Source of the DNA: an uncultured Porphyromonadaceae bacterium
GTDB lineage: Bacteria > Bacteroidota > Bacteroidia > Bacteroidales > Muribaculaceae
Length of the DNA: 51,605 bases
Assembly (NCBI GenBank): GCA_902489275.1
Contig: CABTZK010000012.1
Span: 1-51,605, forward strand
Direction: 5' to 3'
The translations under genes were made by a program, and so were the position numbers. Of the stretch, positions 1 through 8,012 are shown one piece after another (position 1 is the first letter of the stretch; the number at the start of each line of letters is the position of its first letter). A model generated the notes under the pieces. The model searched no databases and was not told where the DNA came from. It saw only the letters and a program-made list of their open reading frames with translations.

Positions 1-3
1 ATT

Positions 4-28
4 TTTTATTTATTTATTTATTTATTTA
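4..28. repeat. TTTA tetranucleotide repeat upstream of glpK
   Basis: Six tandem TTTA units (5-28) lie about 24 bases before the glpK start codon. They sit in the presumed leader or promoter-proximal region; the promoter itself is probably outside the window. Such repeats can change copy number by slippage, but no effect can be shown here. Confidence 0.75.
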
Positions 29-52
29 CCAAACTATTTAACCAAAGCGATT

Positions 53-1540
53 ATGAAAAAGTATATTCTTGCCTTAGACCAGGGAACTACCAGTTCCCGT
101 GCCATCGTCTTTGACCACGATGGAAAAATCTGCTCAGTGGCACAAAAAGAATTTACGCAGTATTTTCCCAAACCAGGCTGGGTAGAGCACAACCCTAATG
201 AGATCTGGTCGTCTGAGGCCTCTGTGATTGCCGAGGCCATCTCTTCCATCGACATCAACGGCTTAGACATTGCGGCCATTGGCATCACCAACCAGCGTGA
301 GACCACCATCGTGTGGGACGTCGACACCGAGGAGCCCATCTACAATGCCATCGTGTGGCAAGACCGGAGAACAGCCGACTTCTGCGACAAGTTGAAAGCC
401 GAGGGGCTTACCGACAGCATCCGAGAGAAAACCGGTTTGATTATCGACGCTTATTTTAGCGGAACAAAGATTAAATGGATTCTCGATAACGTGCCAGGCG
501 CGCGCAAACGCGCCCAAGAGGGCAAATTGCGTTTTGGCAATGTTGACTCGTGGCTTGTCTGGAGGTTGACCCGTGGCACGGTACACGTGACCGATGTGAC
601 CAATGCCTCGCGCACCATGCTTTTCAACATCAAAACCCTGGAGTGGGACGAGGAATTGCTCAAAATACTCGACATCCCATTGTCGATGATGCCTGAAGTG
701 AAATCCAGTTCAGAAATCTACGGACACACAAAAAGCACGATTTTCGCCCATGAAGTGCCCATTTCGGGTATCGCAGGCGACCAGCAGGCCGCCTTGTTCG
801 GGCAGATGTGCATTGAGCCTGGCTCGATCAAGAACACCTACGGAACGGGATGCTTCGTGATGCTCAACACTGGCAGCAAGCCCGTGAAATCACAGAACAA
901 CCTGCTCACGACCATCGCATGGAAAATTGGCGACAGCGTGAACTACGCGCTTGAAGGCTCTATCTATGTGGGCGGCTCCGTCGTTCAATGGCTTCGCGAC
1001 GGCTTGGGCTGCATCAAGTCATCGTCCGAAGTCGAGGCGCTTGCCGCATCGGTTCCCGACAGCGGCGGCGTTTACTTTGTGCCGGCTCTCACTGGCCTTG
1101 CTGCCCCCTATTGGGACCAGTATGCCCGCGGCACCATGGTGGGCATCACGCGTGGGACAACAACGGCTCACATCGCCCGCGCCGCACTCGATGGCATCGC
1201 TTTCCAAACCTATGACATCGCGCAAGCCATGGCCAAAGACATGGGCGCTCCGCTCAAGGAACTGAAAGTGGACGGAGGCGCGTCGCGCAACAACCTGCTC
1301 ATGCAATACCAGTCCGACCTCCTGGGCATCGAAGTGATTCGTCCAAAAATCACTGAGACCACAGCACTCGGTGCAGCCTACTTGGCAGGTCTCGCCGTAG
1401 GATTCTGGGGGAGTATCGACGAAATCAAGAACCAGTGGCAAGTGGAGCGCGTGTTCTTGCCCGTGGAAGCTCCCGAGACGATTGAGCAAGCCAAGGCTGG
1501 ATGGGCCGACGCTGTGAGCAGAACCCTCTCTAAGCAATAA
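53..1540 (+). CDS. glpK: glycerol kinase
   Basis: ATP-dependent cytosolic kinase that turns glycerol into sn-glycerol 3-phosphate, trapping glycerol brought in by the channel encoded next. The 495-residue product has the usual family length. It begins with the FGGY-kinase phosphate-binding motif (DQGTTSSRAIVF near residue 9), has GNVDSWLVW near 164, AGDQQAALFGQ near 243 and the C-terminal VDGGASRNN ATPase motif near 405. The ATG at 53 gives a complete N-terminus. glpF follows after 36 bp on the same strand, so the two are probably co-transcribed. A TTTA repeat lies just upstream. Identity is secure. Confidence 0.97.
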   Translation: MKKYILALDQGTTSSRAIVFDHDGKICSVAQKEFTQYFPKPGWVEHNPNEIWSSEASVIAEAISSIDINGLDIAAIGITNQRETTIVWDVDTEEPIYNAIVWQDRRTADFCDKLKAEGLTDSIREKTGLIIDAYFSGTKIKWILDNVPGARKRAQEGKLRFGNVDSWLVWRLTRGTVHVTDVTNASRTMLFNIKTLEWDEELLKILDIPLSMMPEVKSSSEIYGHTKSTIFAHEVPISGIAGDQQAALFGQMCIEPGSIKNTYGTGCFVMLNTGSKPVKSQNNLLTTIAWKIGDSVNYALEGSIYVGGSVVQWLRDGLGCIKSSSEVEALAASVPDSGGVYFVPALTGLAAPYWDQYARGTMVGITRGTTTAHIARAALDGIAFQTYDIAQAMAKDMGAPLKELKVDGGASRNNLLMQYQSDLLGIEVIRPKITETTALGAAYLAGLAVGFWGSIDEIKNQWQVERVFLPVEAPETIEQAKAGWADAVSRTLSKQ

Positions 1541-1576
1541 TTCACCTAATAATAATTTTCAACAAGAACCTTTTTT

Positions 1577-2323
1577 ATGGAATACTCATTAACGACAGAT
1601 TTCTTAATGGAATTGATTGGAACATTCGTGCTCGTATTGTTTGGAGACGGTGTTTGCGCATGTGTGACTTTGAACAAGAGCAAGGGACAAAACAGCGGCT
1701 GGATTGTGATTACCATCGGCTGGGGACTTGCAGTGTGTATGGGCGTGTTAGTCGCTGGCCCTTTCACGGGCGCTCATTTGAACCCTGCCGTGTCTGTTGG
1801 CTTAGCGTGTGCAGGAATGTTCCCATGGGGCGCTGTACTCCCTTACATCGCTGGTCAAATGATTGGTGGCGTGATTGGCGGAATCTTGGTATGGATGTTT
1901 TACAAGAACCACTACGATGCCACTGATGATGATGCGGCCAAGTTAGGCACTTTCTGCACAGCACCGGCCATTCGCAACTATGGCAGGAACACCTTCTGTG
2001 AAATCATTGGCACGCTGGCGCTCGTGTTTATTATTATCTGTTTCAGCACCAAGGGCAACCTGGGCGACTTTGAAAGCCACAAGATTGGCCTTGCCGCTCT
2101 CGGCCCCATTCCTGTGACCCTTTTGATTATCGCACTGGGCATGTCGTTAGGCGGCCCTACGGGATATGCCATCAACCCGGCTCGTGACCTCTCGCCACGC
2201 ATTGCGCACGCAATATGCATGAAAGGCGACAACGACTGGGCATATTCCTGGGTTCCCGTTGTTGGCCCAATGATCGGCGGCACCATTGCCGGCTTATTAG
2301 GCTTGTGGATGCTCTCAATTTGA
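1577..2323 (+). CDS. glpF: glycerol uptake facilitator (aquaglyceroporin, MIP family)
   Basis: Inner-membrane channel for passive glycerol entry, paired with glpK. The 248-residue protein has six predicted membrane segments and both half-helix NPA motifs, at residues 69-71 (GAHLNPAVS) and 200-202 (INPARD). The NPARD form, with Asp after the selectivity Arg, is typical of glycerol channels rather than water-only aquaporins. It sits 36 bp after glpK and is followed by a perfect 10-bp stem-loop before the next gene. Family is certain; glycerol preference follows from the NPARD motif and the neighbour. Confidence 0.93.
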   Translation: MEYSLTTDFLMELIGTFVLVLFGDGVCACVTLNKSKGQNSGWIVITIGWGLAVCMGVLVAGPFTGAHLNPAVSVGLACAGMFPWGAVLPYIAGQMIGGVIGGILVWMFYKNHYDATDDDAAKLGTFCTAPAIRNYGRNTFCEIIGTLALVFIIICFSTKGNLGDFESHKIGLAALGPIPVTLLIIALGMSLGGPTGYAINPARDLSPRIAHAICMKGDNDWAYSWVPVVGPMIGGTIAGLLGLWMLSI

Positions 2324-2352
2324 TGCTCAATTTTATAATCAGGTATGATTCC

Positions 2353-2374
2353 GGGCAAGCCCGTGGGCTTGCCC
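2353..2374 (+). other. stem-loop between glpF and the outer-membrane protein gene
   Basis: GGGCAAGCCC and GGGCTTGCCC form a perfect 10-bp inverted repeat with a 2-base spacer, 30 bp after the glpF stop. It is followed by an A-rich rather than T-rich stretch, so it is not a textbook terminator. It may protect the upstream mRNA end or dampen read-through into the third gene. Confidence 0.6.
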
Positions 2375-2406
2375 AATTCAAAAAAACAACATCACAAAAA
2401 TATCAC

Positions 2407-3177
2407 ATGAACATGAAAACAATCCAAAAAGCAGCCTTTGCGCTGTTGCTCGGCATGATGTCGACCACTGGCTTCGCGCAGGCGAAACTACACCTATCGT
2501 CAGGTCTTGAACTCACTCACCTGTGGAGAGGCCTTGAAGTGTCGAAGGGACTCACCTTTGACAACGATATCTCGATCTCAGACAAAAACGACCATTTTCG
2601 TGTGGGCTTCTGGGGAGGCATGCAAGTGAGTGGAGACTACAAGGAGTTTGACTACTATGCCTCTTACAACTATGGCGGTTTCAGCGCAGCCGTGTGGGAC
2701 ATCTTCAATTTCTCCGATGGCATCTATGATGACACACGGGGTACCGAAAAGCCCTACCGCATATTCAATTATGACTGCCACACCACAGGCCATTTCCTGG
2801 ATGCCGTCATCAGCTACAACTTTGGCCAGAAAGTGCCCTTAACGCTGTCATGGTCTACCATTTTCGCGGGTCGTGACCGTGGCGCTAAAAATGAGCAAAA
2901 CCTGTATTCGACCTTTGTCCAAGCATCCTACAAGGTCTACGAGGATAACAACTTCATCGTGACCCCATCGGTGGGAGGCGTTTTCGCCATGAACCCCGAG
3001 GAGGGCACGAAAGCCACGTTCTACAGCAAGACGGCTGGCGTTAACGACGTGAGAATGAACGTGACCTACAAGTTGAAAGTGGGCAAGCACTCGATGCCCG
3101 TGACGGCAACCGCCATGTGGAATCCCGAGGCCAACAGGGGCTACTTTGGCGCTTCCATCAACTTGCTTAATCTATAA
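2407..3177 (+). CDS. putative outer-membrane beta-barrel protein, TorF/Gcw_chp-like
   Basis: The 256-residue product starts with a signal peptide (MNMKTIQKAAFALLLGMMSTTGFAQA, cleavage near residue 24). Alternating aromatic and polar strands follow, as in small outer-membrane barrels, and it ends in INLLNL. LSSGLELTHLWRGLEVSKG near residue 30 resembles the opening strands of TorF/Gcw_chp putative porins. The reading frame is open further upstream, but the ATG at 2407 gives the signal peptide and avoids overlap with glpF. It lies 83 bp after glpF and may be the outer-membrane step of glycerol uptake; that role is inferred from position only. Confidence 0.72.
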   Translation: MNMKTIQKAAFALLLGMMSTTGFAQAKLHLSSGLELTHLWRGLEVSKGLTFDNDISISDKNDHFRVGFWGGMQVSGDYKEFDYYASYNYGGFSAAVWDIFNFSDGIYDDTRGTEKPYRIFNYDCHTTGHFLDAVISYNFGQKVPLTLSWSTIFAGRDRGAKNEQNLYSTFVQASYKVYEDNNFIVTPSVGGVFAMNPEEGTKATFYSKTAGVNDVRMNVTYKLKVGKHSMPVTATAMWNPEANRGYFGASINLLNL

Positions 3178-3240
3178 GCGACGCTTAGCGCTGAATCTTC
3201 ATACGCGACAGCGCAAGCTATTCAAGGGGAAATTTAGAAA

Positions 3241-3280
3241 CCCCACGCTCAACCTTTTTGGAGAGCGTGGGGTGTGTTAT
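3241..3280. terminator. terminator hairpin between convergent genes
   Basis: CCCCACGCTC (3241-3250) pairs perfectly with GAGCGTGGGG (3263-3272) around a 12-base loop. On the minus strand it is followed by a T-rich stretch, so it best serves the aminotransferase gene. Its place between two convergent genes lets it act on both. Confidence 0.8.
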
Positions 3281-3317
3281 GTGATGATGGGGTGTAGTCT
3301 CTCTCTTGCGGGATGCC

Positions 3318-4508
3318 TTACCGTGCGTTGTATTGCTGGAGTGCCTTCTCCAACAGGACGATAGCGCGCTTCATGTCGTCGAGCTTGAGCACGTAGGCAA
3401 TGCGCACTTGATTCTTGCCCTCGCCTGGAGTGGCGTAGAAACCCGATGCGGGAGCCATCATGATGGTCTCGTTCTCGTCGTTGAATTCTGTCAGGCACCA
3501 GCGGCAGAAGTCGTCAGCGTCTTCCACAGGAAGACTGGCAATCGTGTAGAATGCCCCCATGGGCATCGGGGAGTACACGCCAGGTATCTTGTTCAGCCCC
3601 TCGACAAGGCAGTTGCGGCGAGCCACATACTCGTCGTAGGTCTTGCGGAAGTAGGATTTGGGCGCGTCGAGCGAGGCCTCGGCCACGATTTGACCCAGCA
3701 ATGGGGGGCTCAAGCGGGCTTGGCACAGTTTCATGGCACCCTTGCGCACGGCCTCGTTCTTGGTAATCAAGGCCCCCACGCGGATGCCGCACTCGCTGTA
3801 GCGCTTCGACACCGAGTCGATGAGAATCACCCGCTCGTCGATGCCCAGGTTCATCGCGCTCACGTAGGGCTTGCCTGTGTAGATGTATTCGCGGTAGACC
3901 TCATCCGAAATCAGGTAGAGGTCATATTTCTCAACAAGCGCCTTGATTTGCAGCAGTTCCTCCTCGGTGTAGACCGATCCAGTGGGATTGTTGGGGTTGC
4001 AAATCATGATAGCGCGGGTCTTGTCGGTAATGAGTTCCTCAAACTTGCTCACGGGTGGCAGCGCGAAGCCATTCTCAATCTTGGTGGTGATGGTCTTCAC
4101 TTTCGCACCGGCGGTTTTGGCAAACGTCATGTAGTTGGCGTAGACCGGCTCTGGAACAATCACTTCATCGCCAGGGTTCAGGACGGTCATGAACGAGAAC
4201 AGAATGGCCTCGCTGCCCCCCGTGGTGACGATGATGTCGTCGGGAGTCACGTTGATGTGATACTCGGCATAGTACTTGGTCAACTTCTCGCGATAGCTCG
4301 CGTAGCCTTGCGAGGGCGAGTACTCCAGCACCTTGCGGGTCACAGTCTTGAGTGCGTCAAGTCCTTCTTGGGGAGTGGGCAGGTCGGGCTGCCCAATGTT
4401 CAGGTGATACACTTTCAGGCCGCGTTTCTTGGCTGCATCGGCCAGCGGCGCCAGTTTCCTGATGGGTGACTCAGGCAGAGCCTGAGCAAGTGATGAAATT
4501 TTAGGCAT
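3318..4508 (-). CDS. pyridoxal-phosphate aminotransferase, class I (aspartate aminotransferase-like)
   Basis: Cytosolic PLP enzyme of fold type I, probably an aspartate or broad amino-acid transaminase. In the 396-residue product, the cofactor-binding CNPNNPTG is near residue 170, SDEVYREY near 201, and the Schiff-base lysine is in SVSKRYSECGIRVG (Lys235). Length and motifs fit the AspC/PatA-type proteins of Bacteroidales, but substrate choice cannot be read from the sequence. A -7 box (TAATTTTG) lies about 57 bp upstream on the minus strand, and the hairpin at 3241-3272 closes the unit. Confidence 0.9.
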   Translation of the reverse strand: MPKISSLAQALPESPIRKLAPLADAAKKRGLKVYHLNIGQPDLPTPQEGLDALKTVTRKVLEYSPSQGYASYREKLTKYYAEYHINVTPDDIIVTTGGSEAILFSFMTVLNPGDEVIVPEPVYANYMTFAKTAGAKVKTITTKIENGFALPPVSKFEELITDKTRAIMICNPNNPTGSVYTEEELLQIKALVEKYDLYLISDEVYREYIYTGKPYVSAMNLGIDERVILIDSVSKRYSECGIRVGALITKNEAVRKGAMKLCQARLSPPLLGQIVAEASLDAPKSYFRKTYDEYVARRNCLVEGLNKIPGVYSPMPMGAFYTIASLPVEDADDFCRWCLTEFNDENETIMMAPASGFYATPGEGKNQVRIAYVLKLDDMKRAIVLLEKALQQYNAR

Positions 4509-4565
4509 AAAGGTTGTTCAAAAAATAAATAGTTGTTTTCAAGTGTAGTGTGTCTAATAGCACGC

Positions 4566-4573
4566 CAAAATTA
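4566..4573 (-). promoter_or_regulatory. -7 box for the aminotransferase gene
   Basis: Minus-strand TAATTTTG fits the Bacteroidetes -7 consensus TAnnTTTG. No clear TTTG was seen at the -33 position. The leader would be about 55 nt. Confidence 0.5.
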
Positions 4574-4693
4574 CAGATAAATTTGGAATTAAGGCCTACA
4601 TTCGGCAATCTTTTTTCCAAATTCCTATCAATTAGCCGTTTTCGGGCGGTTTCCCCGATTCAACGCAGCGGCAATCGCTCTTCGGGATGATGC

Positions 4694-5239
4694 TTAGCTT
4701 TTGATTTTCTCAATGAGCGACGGATGAATGAAAGTGGTGGCCACGGCAACGATGCCCGGGATGGTGACAACCACGCGGCGGTCGCCCTTCACGCGCACGA
4801 ACACGCCCTCGGCACCCTCAAAGGGCCCGCCCAAGATGCGCACCCTGTCGCCCGTGGAAAAGTCGCCCGGAGCGGGATTGAGGTAGATGAGCTGCTCGTG
4901 GCAGGTGCCAGCGACAGCGATGAAGCTGTCCATTTGCCTCTTGGGCACAATCACGGGCTGGTGAGTCTCGTGATCCATGATGTAGCGAATGGGCAGGGCG
5001 GTGGTGGCTTTGTAGGATTTCATCATCGAGGGTTCGATGCGCACAAAAATGAGGTTGTGCACAGTGGGCATGAGCTTCTTGACCATGCGCCCTTTCCTCA
5101 CGATGCCCTTGTATTGCATGGGAATGAAGTTCTCAATGCCGTGGGCATCGAGATCCTCCTTCACCTTCATCTCGCGGTTGTAGGTCACGCGCAAGGCATA
5201 CCACACCTTTCCCTCGCTGGCCGCTTTTGCTTCATCCAT
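4694..5239 (-). CDS. UpxY-type transcription antiterminator (NusG paralogue)
   Basis: The 181-residue NusG-family protein has an N-terminal NGN domain (WYALRVTYNREMKVKEDL near residue 13, NFIPMQY near 37) and a C-terminal KOW domain (GDRVRILGGPFEGAEGVFVRVKG near residue 130). In Bacteroides, UpxY proteins let RNA polymerase read through the leaders of surface-polysaccharide operons. Those genes normally open such an operon; here the next gene downstream is an aminotransferase and a Nudix hydrolase diverges upstream, so this copy looks orphaned. The -7 box ends only 4 bp before the ATG. Its target is unknown. Confidence 0.85.
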   Translation of the reverse strand: MDEAKAASEGKVWYALRVTYNREMKVKEDLDAHGIENFIPMQYKGIVRKGRMVKKLMPTVHNLIFVRIEPSMMKSYKATTALPIRYIMDHETHQPVIVPKRQMDSFIAVAGTCHEQLIYLNPAPGDFSTGDRVRILGGPFEGAEGVFVRVKGDRRVVVTIPGIVAVATTFIHPSLIEKIKS

Positions 5240-5243
5240 TGTG

Positions 5244-5251
5244 CAAACTTA
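5244..5251 (-). promoter_or_regulatory. -7 box next to the UpxY start codon
   Basis: Minus-strand TAAGTTTG (TAnnTTTG) ends 4 bp before the ATG. With the usual start site about 4 nt past the box, the mRNA would be leaderless. Confidence 0.6.
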
Positions 5252-5304
5252 CATAAAATTACACGCTTTGGAAAATCTTTTGTCACATTTCACGTTATTT
5301 AGGC

Positions 5305-5853
5305 ATGGAACACAAGATTGAGAAATGGAAAACGCTGGAGTCGCGATACCTGATTCATCGGCCCTGGCTCACGGCAAGGGTCGACAAAGTCCAGCTGCCC
5401 GACGGGCGTGTCAACCCCGAGCACTACGTGCTTGAGTATCCCGACTGGGTGAATGTCACGGCCATCACCCGCGAGGGGCAATTTGTGCTCGTGCGCCAGT
5501 ATCGCCACGCTTTCGACGAGGTGCTGCTTGAGTTGTGCGCTGGCGTGAGCGAGGCAGGGGAGAGACCCATCGAGGCGGCTCGGCGCGAGTTGCTCGAGGA
5601 AACCGGATTTGGAGGGGGGCAATGGTCGCTGGCCATGACCATTGGCCAGAATCCAAGCATCTGCAACAATCTCACCTACTGCTTTCTTGCCCAGGGAGTA
5701 GAGAAAATAGGCGAGCAGCGCCTCGACCCCAGCGAGGACATTGAGGTGGTGCTTCTTGCGCGCGAGCAAGTCTACGGCATGTTGTGCCGCGACGAGATGA
5801 AGCAGGCGCTCATGGCAGCCCCCTTGTGGCGCTATTTTGCGCTCAACCCTTAG
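5305..5853 (+). CDS. Nudix hydrolase (ADP-ribose pyrophosphatase-like)
   Basis: Predicted Mg-dependent pyrophosphohydrolase of nucleoside-diphosphate derivatives. The full Nudix box G-x5-E-x7-REUxEExGU is present at residues 80-102 (REL-LEETGF). VLVRQYRHAF near residue 61 and the box position resemble the NudF/ADP-ribose group. The 182-residue product is complete, starting at the ATG at 5305. It diverges from the UpxY gene. The true substrate cannot be settled from sequence. Confidence 0.9.
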   Translation: MEHKIEKWKTLESRYLIHRPWLTARVDKVQLPDGRVNPEHYVLEYPDWVNVTAITREGQFVLVRQYRHAFDEVLLELCAGVSEAGERPIEAARRELLEETGFGGGQWSLAMTIGQNPSICNNLTYCFLAQGVEKIGEQRLDPSEDIEVVLLAREQVYGMLCRDEMKQALMAAPLWRYFALNP

Positions 5854-5876
5854 CGCGGGGGCTCATTGACTGCTTT

Positions 5877-5908
5877 TTTGGCAGATTGAAAATTATGTGT
5901 TAAATTTG
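5877..5908 (+). promoter_or_regulatory. consensus Bacteroidetes promoter of the sigma-factor gene
   Basis: TTTG (5877-5880), a 20-bp spacer and TAAATTTG (5901-5908) match the -33/-7 consensus exactly. This suggests the ECF sigma gene is read by the primary sigma factor. The box is 17 bp before the ATG at 5926. Confidence 0.8.
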
Positions 5909-5925
5909 CAAGATTGAATTTAACT

Positions 5926-6486
5926 ATGAAATCGAAGTACATCTATGACGAGGAGCGTGTGATTGAACTGCTCCGCCAGCCCGATACAGCAAGCGAGGCT
6001 TTTGGCAGGGTGATTGAGCATTACTCCCGGCCGTTGTATTGGCAGATTCGTCGCATGGTGATCAGCCACGATGACACCAACGACGTGCTGCAAAACACGT
6101 TTATTAAGGCGTGGTCGAGCATCGCCAGCTTCCGTGGCGACGCCAAGCTCTCGACGTGGCTCTACAAGATTGCCATCAACGAGAGCATCACCTTTATCAA
6201 CAAGAAAAAAGCGCTCAACAGCATCTCTATCGACGATGACGATTCCTTCTTGCTCAACAACTTGGAGGCCGACAAGTACTTTGACGGCGACGAGGCGCAA
6301 GTCAGGTTGCAAAAAGCAATCAATGCCCTCCCCAAAAAGCAGCGCATCGTGTTCAACATGCGCTACTACGACGAGATGAAGTATGAGGATATGAGCGAGA
6401 TTTTGAGCACATCGGTGGGAGCGCTCAAGGCATCTTATCATCATGCGGTCAAGAAAATCGAGGGCATTTTGGGCGAAAAAGCATAG
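5926..6486 (+). CDS. ECF-type RNA polymerase sigma factor
   Basis: The 186-residue sigma-70-family protein has region 2 (DVLQNTFIKAWSSIASFRGDAKLSTWLYKIAINES, residues about 48-85) and region 4 (LPKKQRIVFNMRYYDEMKYEDMSEIL, about 132-160, then VGALKASYHHAVKKI). The ATG at 5926 is preferred over an in-frame TTG 12 bp upstream because the promoter lies just before it. The next gene encodes a single-span membrane protein, the usual arrangement of an ECF factor with its membrane partner. Target genes are unknown. Confidence 0.92.
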   Translation: MKSKYIYDEERVIELLRQPDTASEAFGRVIEHYSRPLYWQIRRMVISHDDTNDVLQNTFIKAWSSIASFRGDAKLSTWLYKIAINESITFINKKKALNSISIDDDDSFLLNNLEADKYFDGDEAQVRLQKAINALPKKQRIVFNMRYYDEMKYEDMSEILSTSVGALKASYHHAVKKIEGILGEKA

Positions 6487-6540
6487 TTTTTCTGCCAATT
6501 GGATTAAACCTTTCCAGATTACCAAAGTCAAACAATCGCA

Positions 6541-6951
6541 ATGAAACAAGAAAACAGTGACATATTGAATCAGTTAGGTAAAGACCCGGGCTTCAAAGTC
6601 CCGGAGCATTACTTCACTGATTTCTGCAAGGACTTGACCGAATCGCTGCCCGAGGTTGAAATCGAGCAGCCCAGCGCCGAGAAGCGCACGGTTTGGGTGC
6701 GGCTGAGGCCATACGTTTACATGGCTGCCATGTTCGCTGGCGTGTGGTGCATGTTCCACGTGTTCAACCTTTACAACGGATCGGCTCCCACATCACGTCA
6801 CACCGAAATGGCCAGCGGCATGCAAGGCGACGGGGTAGACCCCGTGGTCGAGCAAAGGTCAGGCGACAATGCCAAACTCAGCTACAAGGACAGCATCGAG
6901 GCCAGCCAGCAAGACACCGCTATCGTGCCTTTCGATGCCGCCAAGCGTTGA
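6541..6951 (+). CDS. single-pass membrane protein, putative anti-sigma partner
   Basis: The 136-residue protein has a soluble N-terminal part (LGKDPGFKVPEHYFTDFCKDL near residues 12-32), one hydrophobic segment near residues 57-76 (VYMAAMFAGVWCMFHVFNLY) and a polar C-terminal tail. Position 54 bp after the ECF sigma gene, and the 'F-VP-HYF-DF' N-terminus common in Bacteroidales proteins next to sigma factors, suggest a sigma-factor partner. No zinc-binding anti-sigma motif was seen, so the anti-sigma role is inferred. Confidence 0.65.
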   Translation: MKQENSDILNQLGKDPGFKVPEHYFTDFCKDLTESLPEVEIEQPSAEKRTVWVRLRPYVYMAAMFAGVWCMFHVFNLYNGSAPTSRHTEMASGMQGDGVDPVVEQRSGDNAKLSYKDSIEASQQDTAIVPFDAAKR

Positions 6952-7020
6952 GGGCACAGGAAGGAGCACGGCTGACGTTTCGCCGCATCTCTTTGACGAG
7001 ACTAACTTTTTTATACCATC

Positions 7021-7055
7021 GTTCCCGAGACTGCTTAACCGGCGGTCTCGGGAAC
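7021..7055. other. 11-bp inverted repeat between convergent genes
   Basis: GTTCCCGAGAC (7021-7031) and GTCTCGGGAAC (7045-7055) are perfectly complementary around a 13-base loop. No T-run follows on either strand, so this is a stem-loop that may act as a weak bidirectional terminator. Confidence 0.6.
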
Positions 7056-7101
7056 GTGACGTTTCAGGGGGGCAGCTTCCATGGGGAAGCTAAGCAGGCG
7101 G

Positions 7102-7305
7102 TTACGATTCTTCTTTAATCCAGAACAGTTCGTTGACGGTCTTGCCAAAGTATTTCGACAAGCGCAGGGCCAGCTCGGTGCTGGGGACAAACTTGTTGTT
7201 CTCGATGGCGAAAATGGTCTGGCGGCTCACGCCAATCTCATGCGCCAGTTGTGCTTGGGAGATGCGCTTGATGGCGCGCTCCACTCTCAGGTTATTGTCC
7301 AGCAT
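7102..7305 (-). CDS. XRE-family helix-turn-helix regulator
   Basis: The 67-residue protein is essentially one Cro/CI-type HTH domain: SQAQLAHEIGVSRQTIFAIE (residues about 16-35) holds the turn and recognition helix, and ALRLSKYFGKTVNELFWIKEE follows, as in small YdaS/XRE regulators. Its start overlaps the end of the upstream membrane-protein gene by 14 bp, so the two are translationally coupled. It probably represses its own operon by binding the inverted repeat at 7801-7853; that is inference. Confidence 0.88.
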   Translation of the reverse strand: MLDNNLRVERAIKRISQAQLAHEIGVSRQTIFAIENNKFVPSTELALRLSKYFGKTVNELFWIKEES

Positions 7306-7783
7306 CGCAAGCCCTCCTCGAACGGTAAAGTTTAACTTTGAAAATCATGATGTAAAGCAGCAAGAGGATTCCGCCTTGTGCAAACCACATGTAGAAGAGG
7401 TAGACTGTGCCGTAGACCAGCAAGTCAAACAGGATGTAGAGCACGCCGTAGCTCAGGCCGGCCAAAAACCACGAGCGCAGGCGCAGCGCGTCGGTGTACT
7501 CGTCCTCGTCGCGCTCGGCCGAGAAAGCGATCAAGAGTAGCGAAAGCATCGTCAGCACGGTGGCAATCTCATCGTTAATCTCGTTATTCACGAGAAAGCT
7601 GCAGCTGTGAGCAGGCTTGCCGTTGAAAATGGTACTTGTGCCGTCGGGGAAGATGTTCAACACGGTGATGGAGAGCTCGGGAATGACATTGAGCAGCGAC
7701 AGCACCAAAAACACTACAGCCAGCGGAAGCAAAACCCAGCCTAACCGGGCATACTTGGCAGGTAACAAATAATTTTTCTTCAT
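7292..7783 (-). CDS. membrane protein of unknown function, paired with XRE regulator
   Basis: The 163-residue protein has about four hydrophobic segments: near residues 13-34, 77-90, 104-127 and 130-150. A periplasmic loop with two cysteines lies between the first two. No catalytic motif was recognised. It is the first gene of a two-gene unit with the overlapping XRE gene, a common pairing of small membrane protein and regulator in Bacteroidales and Firmicutes. A consensus promoter lies directly upstream. Function unknown. Confidence 0.75.
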   Translation of the reverse strand: MKKNYLLPAKYARLGWVLLPLAVVFLVLSLLNVIPELSITVLNIFPDGTSTIFNGKPAHSCSFLVNNEINDEIATVLTMLSLLLIAFSAERDEDEYTDALRLRSWFLAGLSYGVLYILFDLLVYGTVYLFYMWFAQGGILLLLYIMIFKVKLYRSRRACDAGQ

Positions 7784-7800
7784 AGTTGTTAAAGTTTAAA

Positions 7801-7857
7801 GAATGTTTTGTAAAATTTGTTAGTGCAAAAGTAATCTACACTTTACAACATTCCAAA
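7801..7857 (-). promoter_or_regulatory. promoter with overlapping inverted repeat (XRE operon)
   Basis: On the minus strand TTTG (complement of 7854-7857), a 20-bp spacer and TACTTTTG (complement of 7826-7833) form a consensus promoter. GAATGTTTTGTAAA (7801-7814) and TTTACAACATTC (7842-7853) form an inverted repeat that differs by one TT and brackets the -7 box. This is a good candidate operator for the regulator of the operon. Confidence 0.65.
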
Positions 7858-8012
7858 TATTTCGTACAAAAAATAAGTGATAGGTGTCAATTTTAACTAT
7901 TGTTCACGTTTCGCTGTCTTCAATGCGAGAAAAGTGGTGTTGCGCACGTTTCGCTGGCTTGCAATGGGCAGTGGGGGAACAATGCCGTTTGTGAGCCTTC
8001 TTTGAGAAAAGA

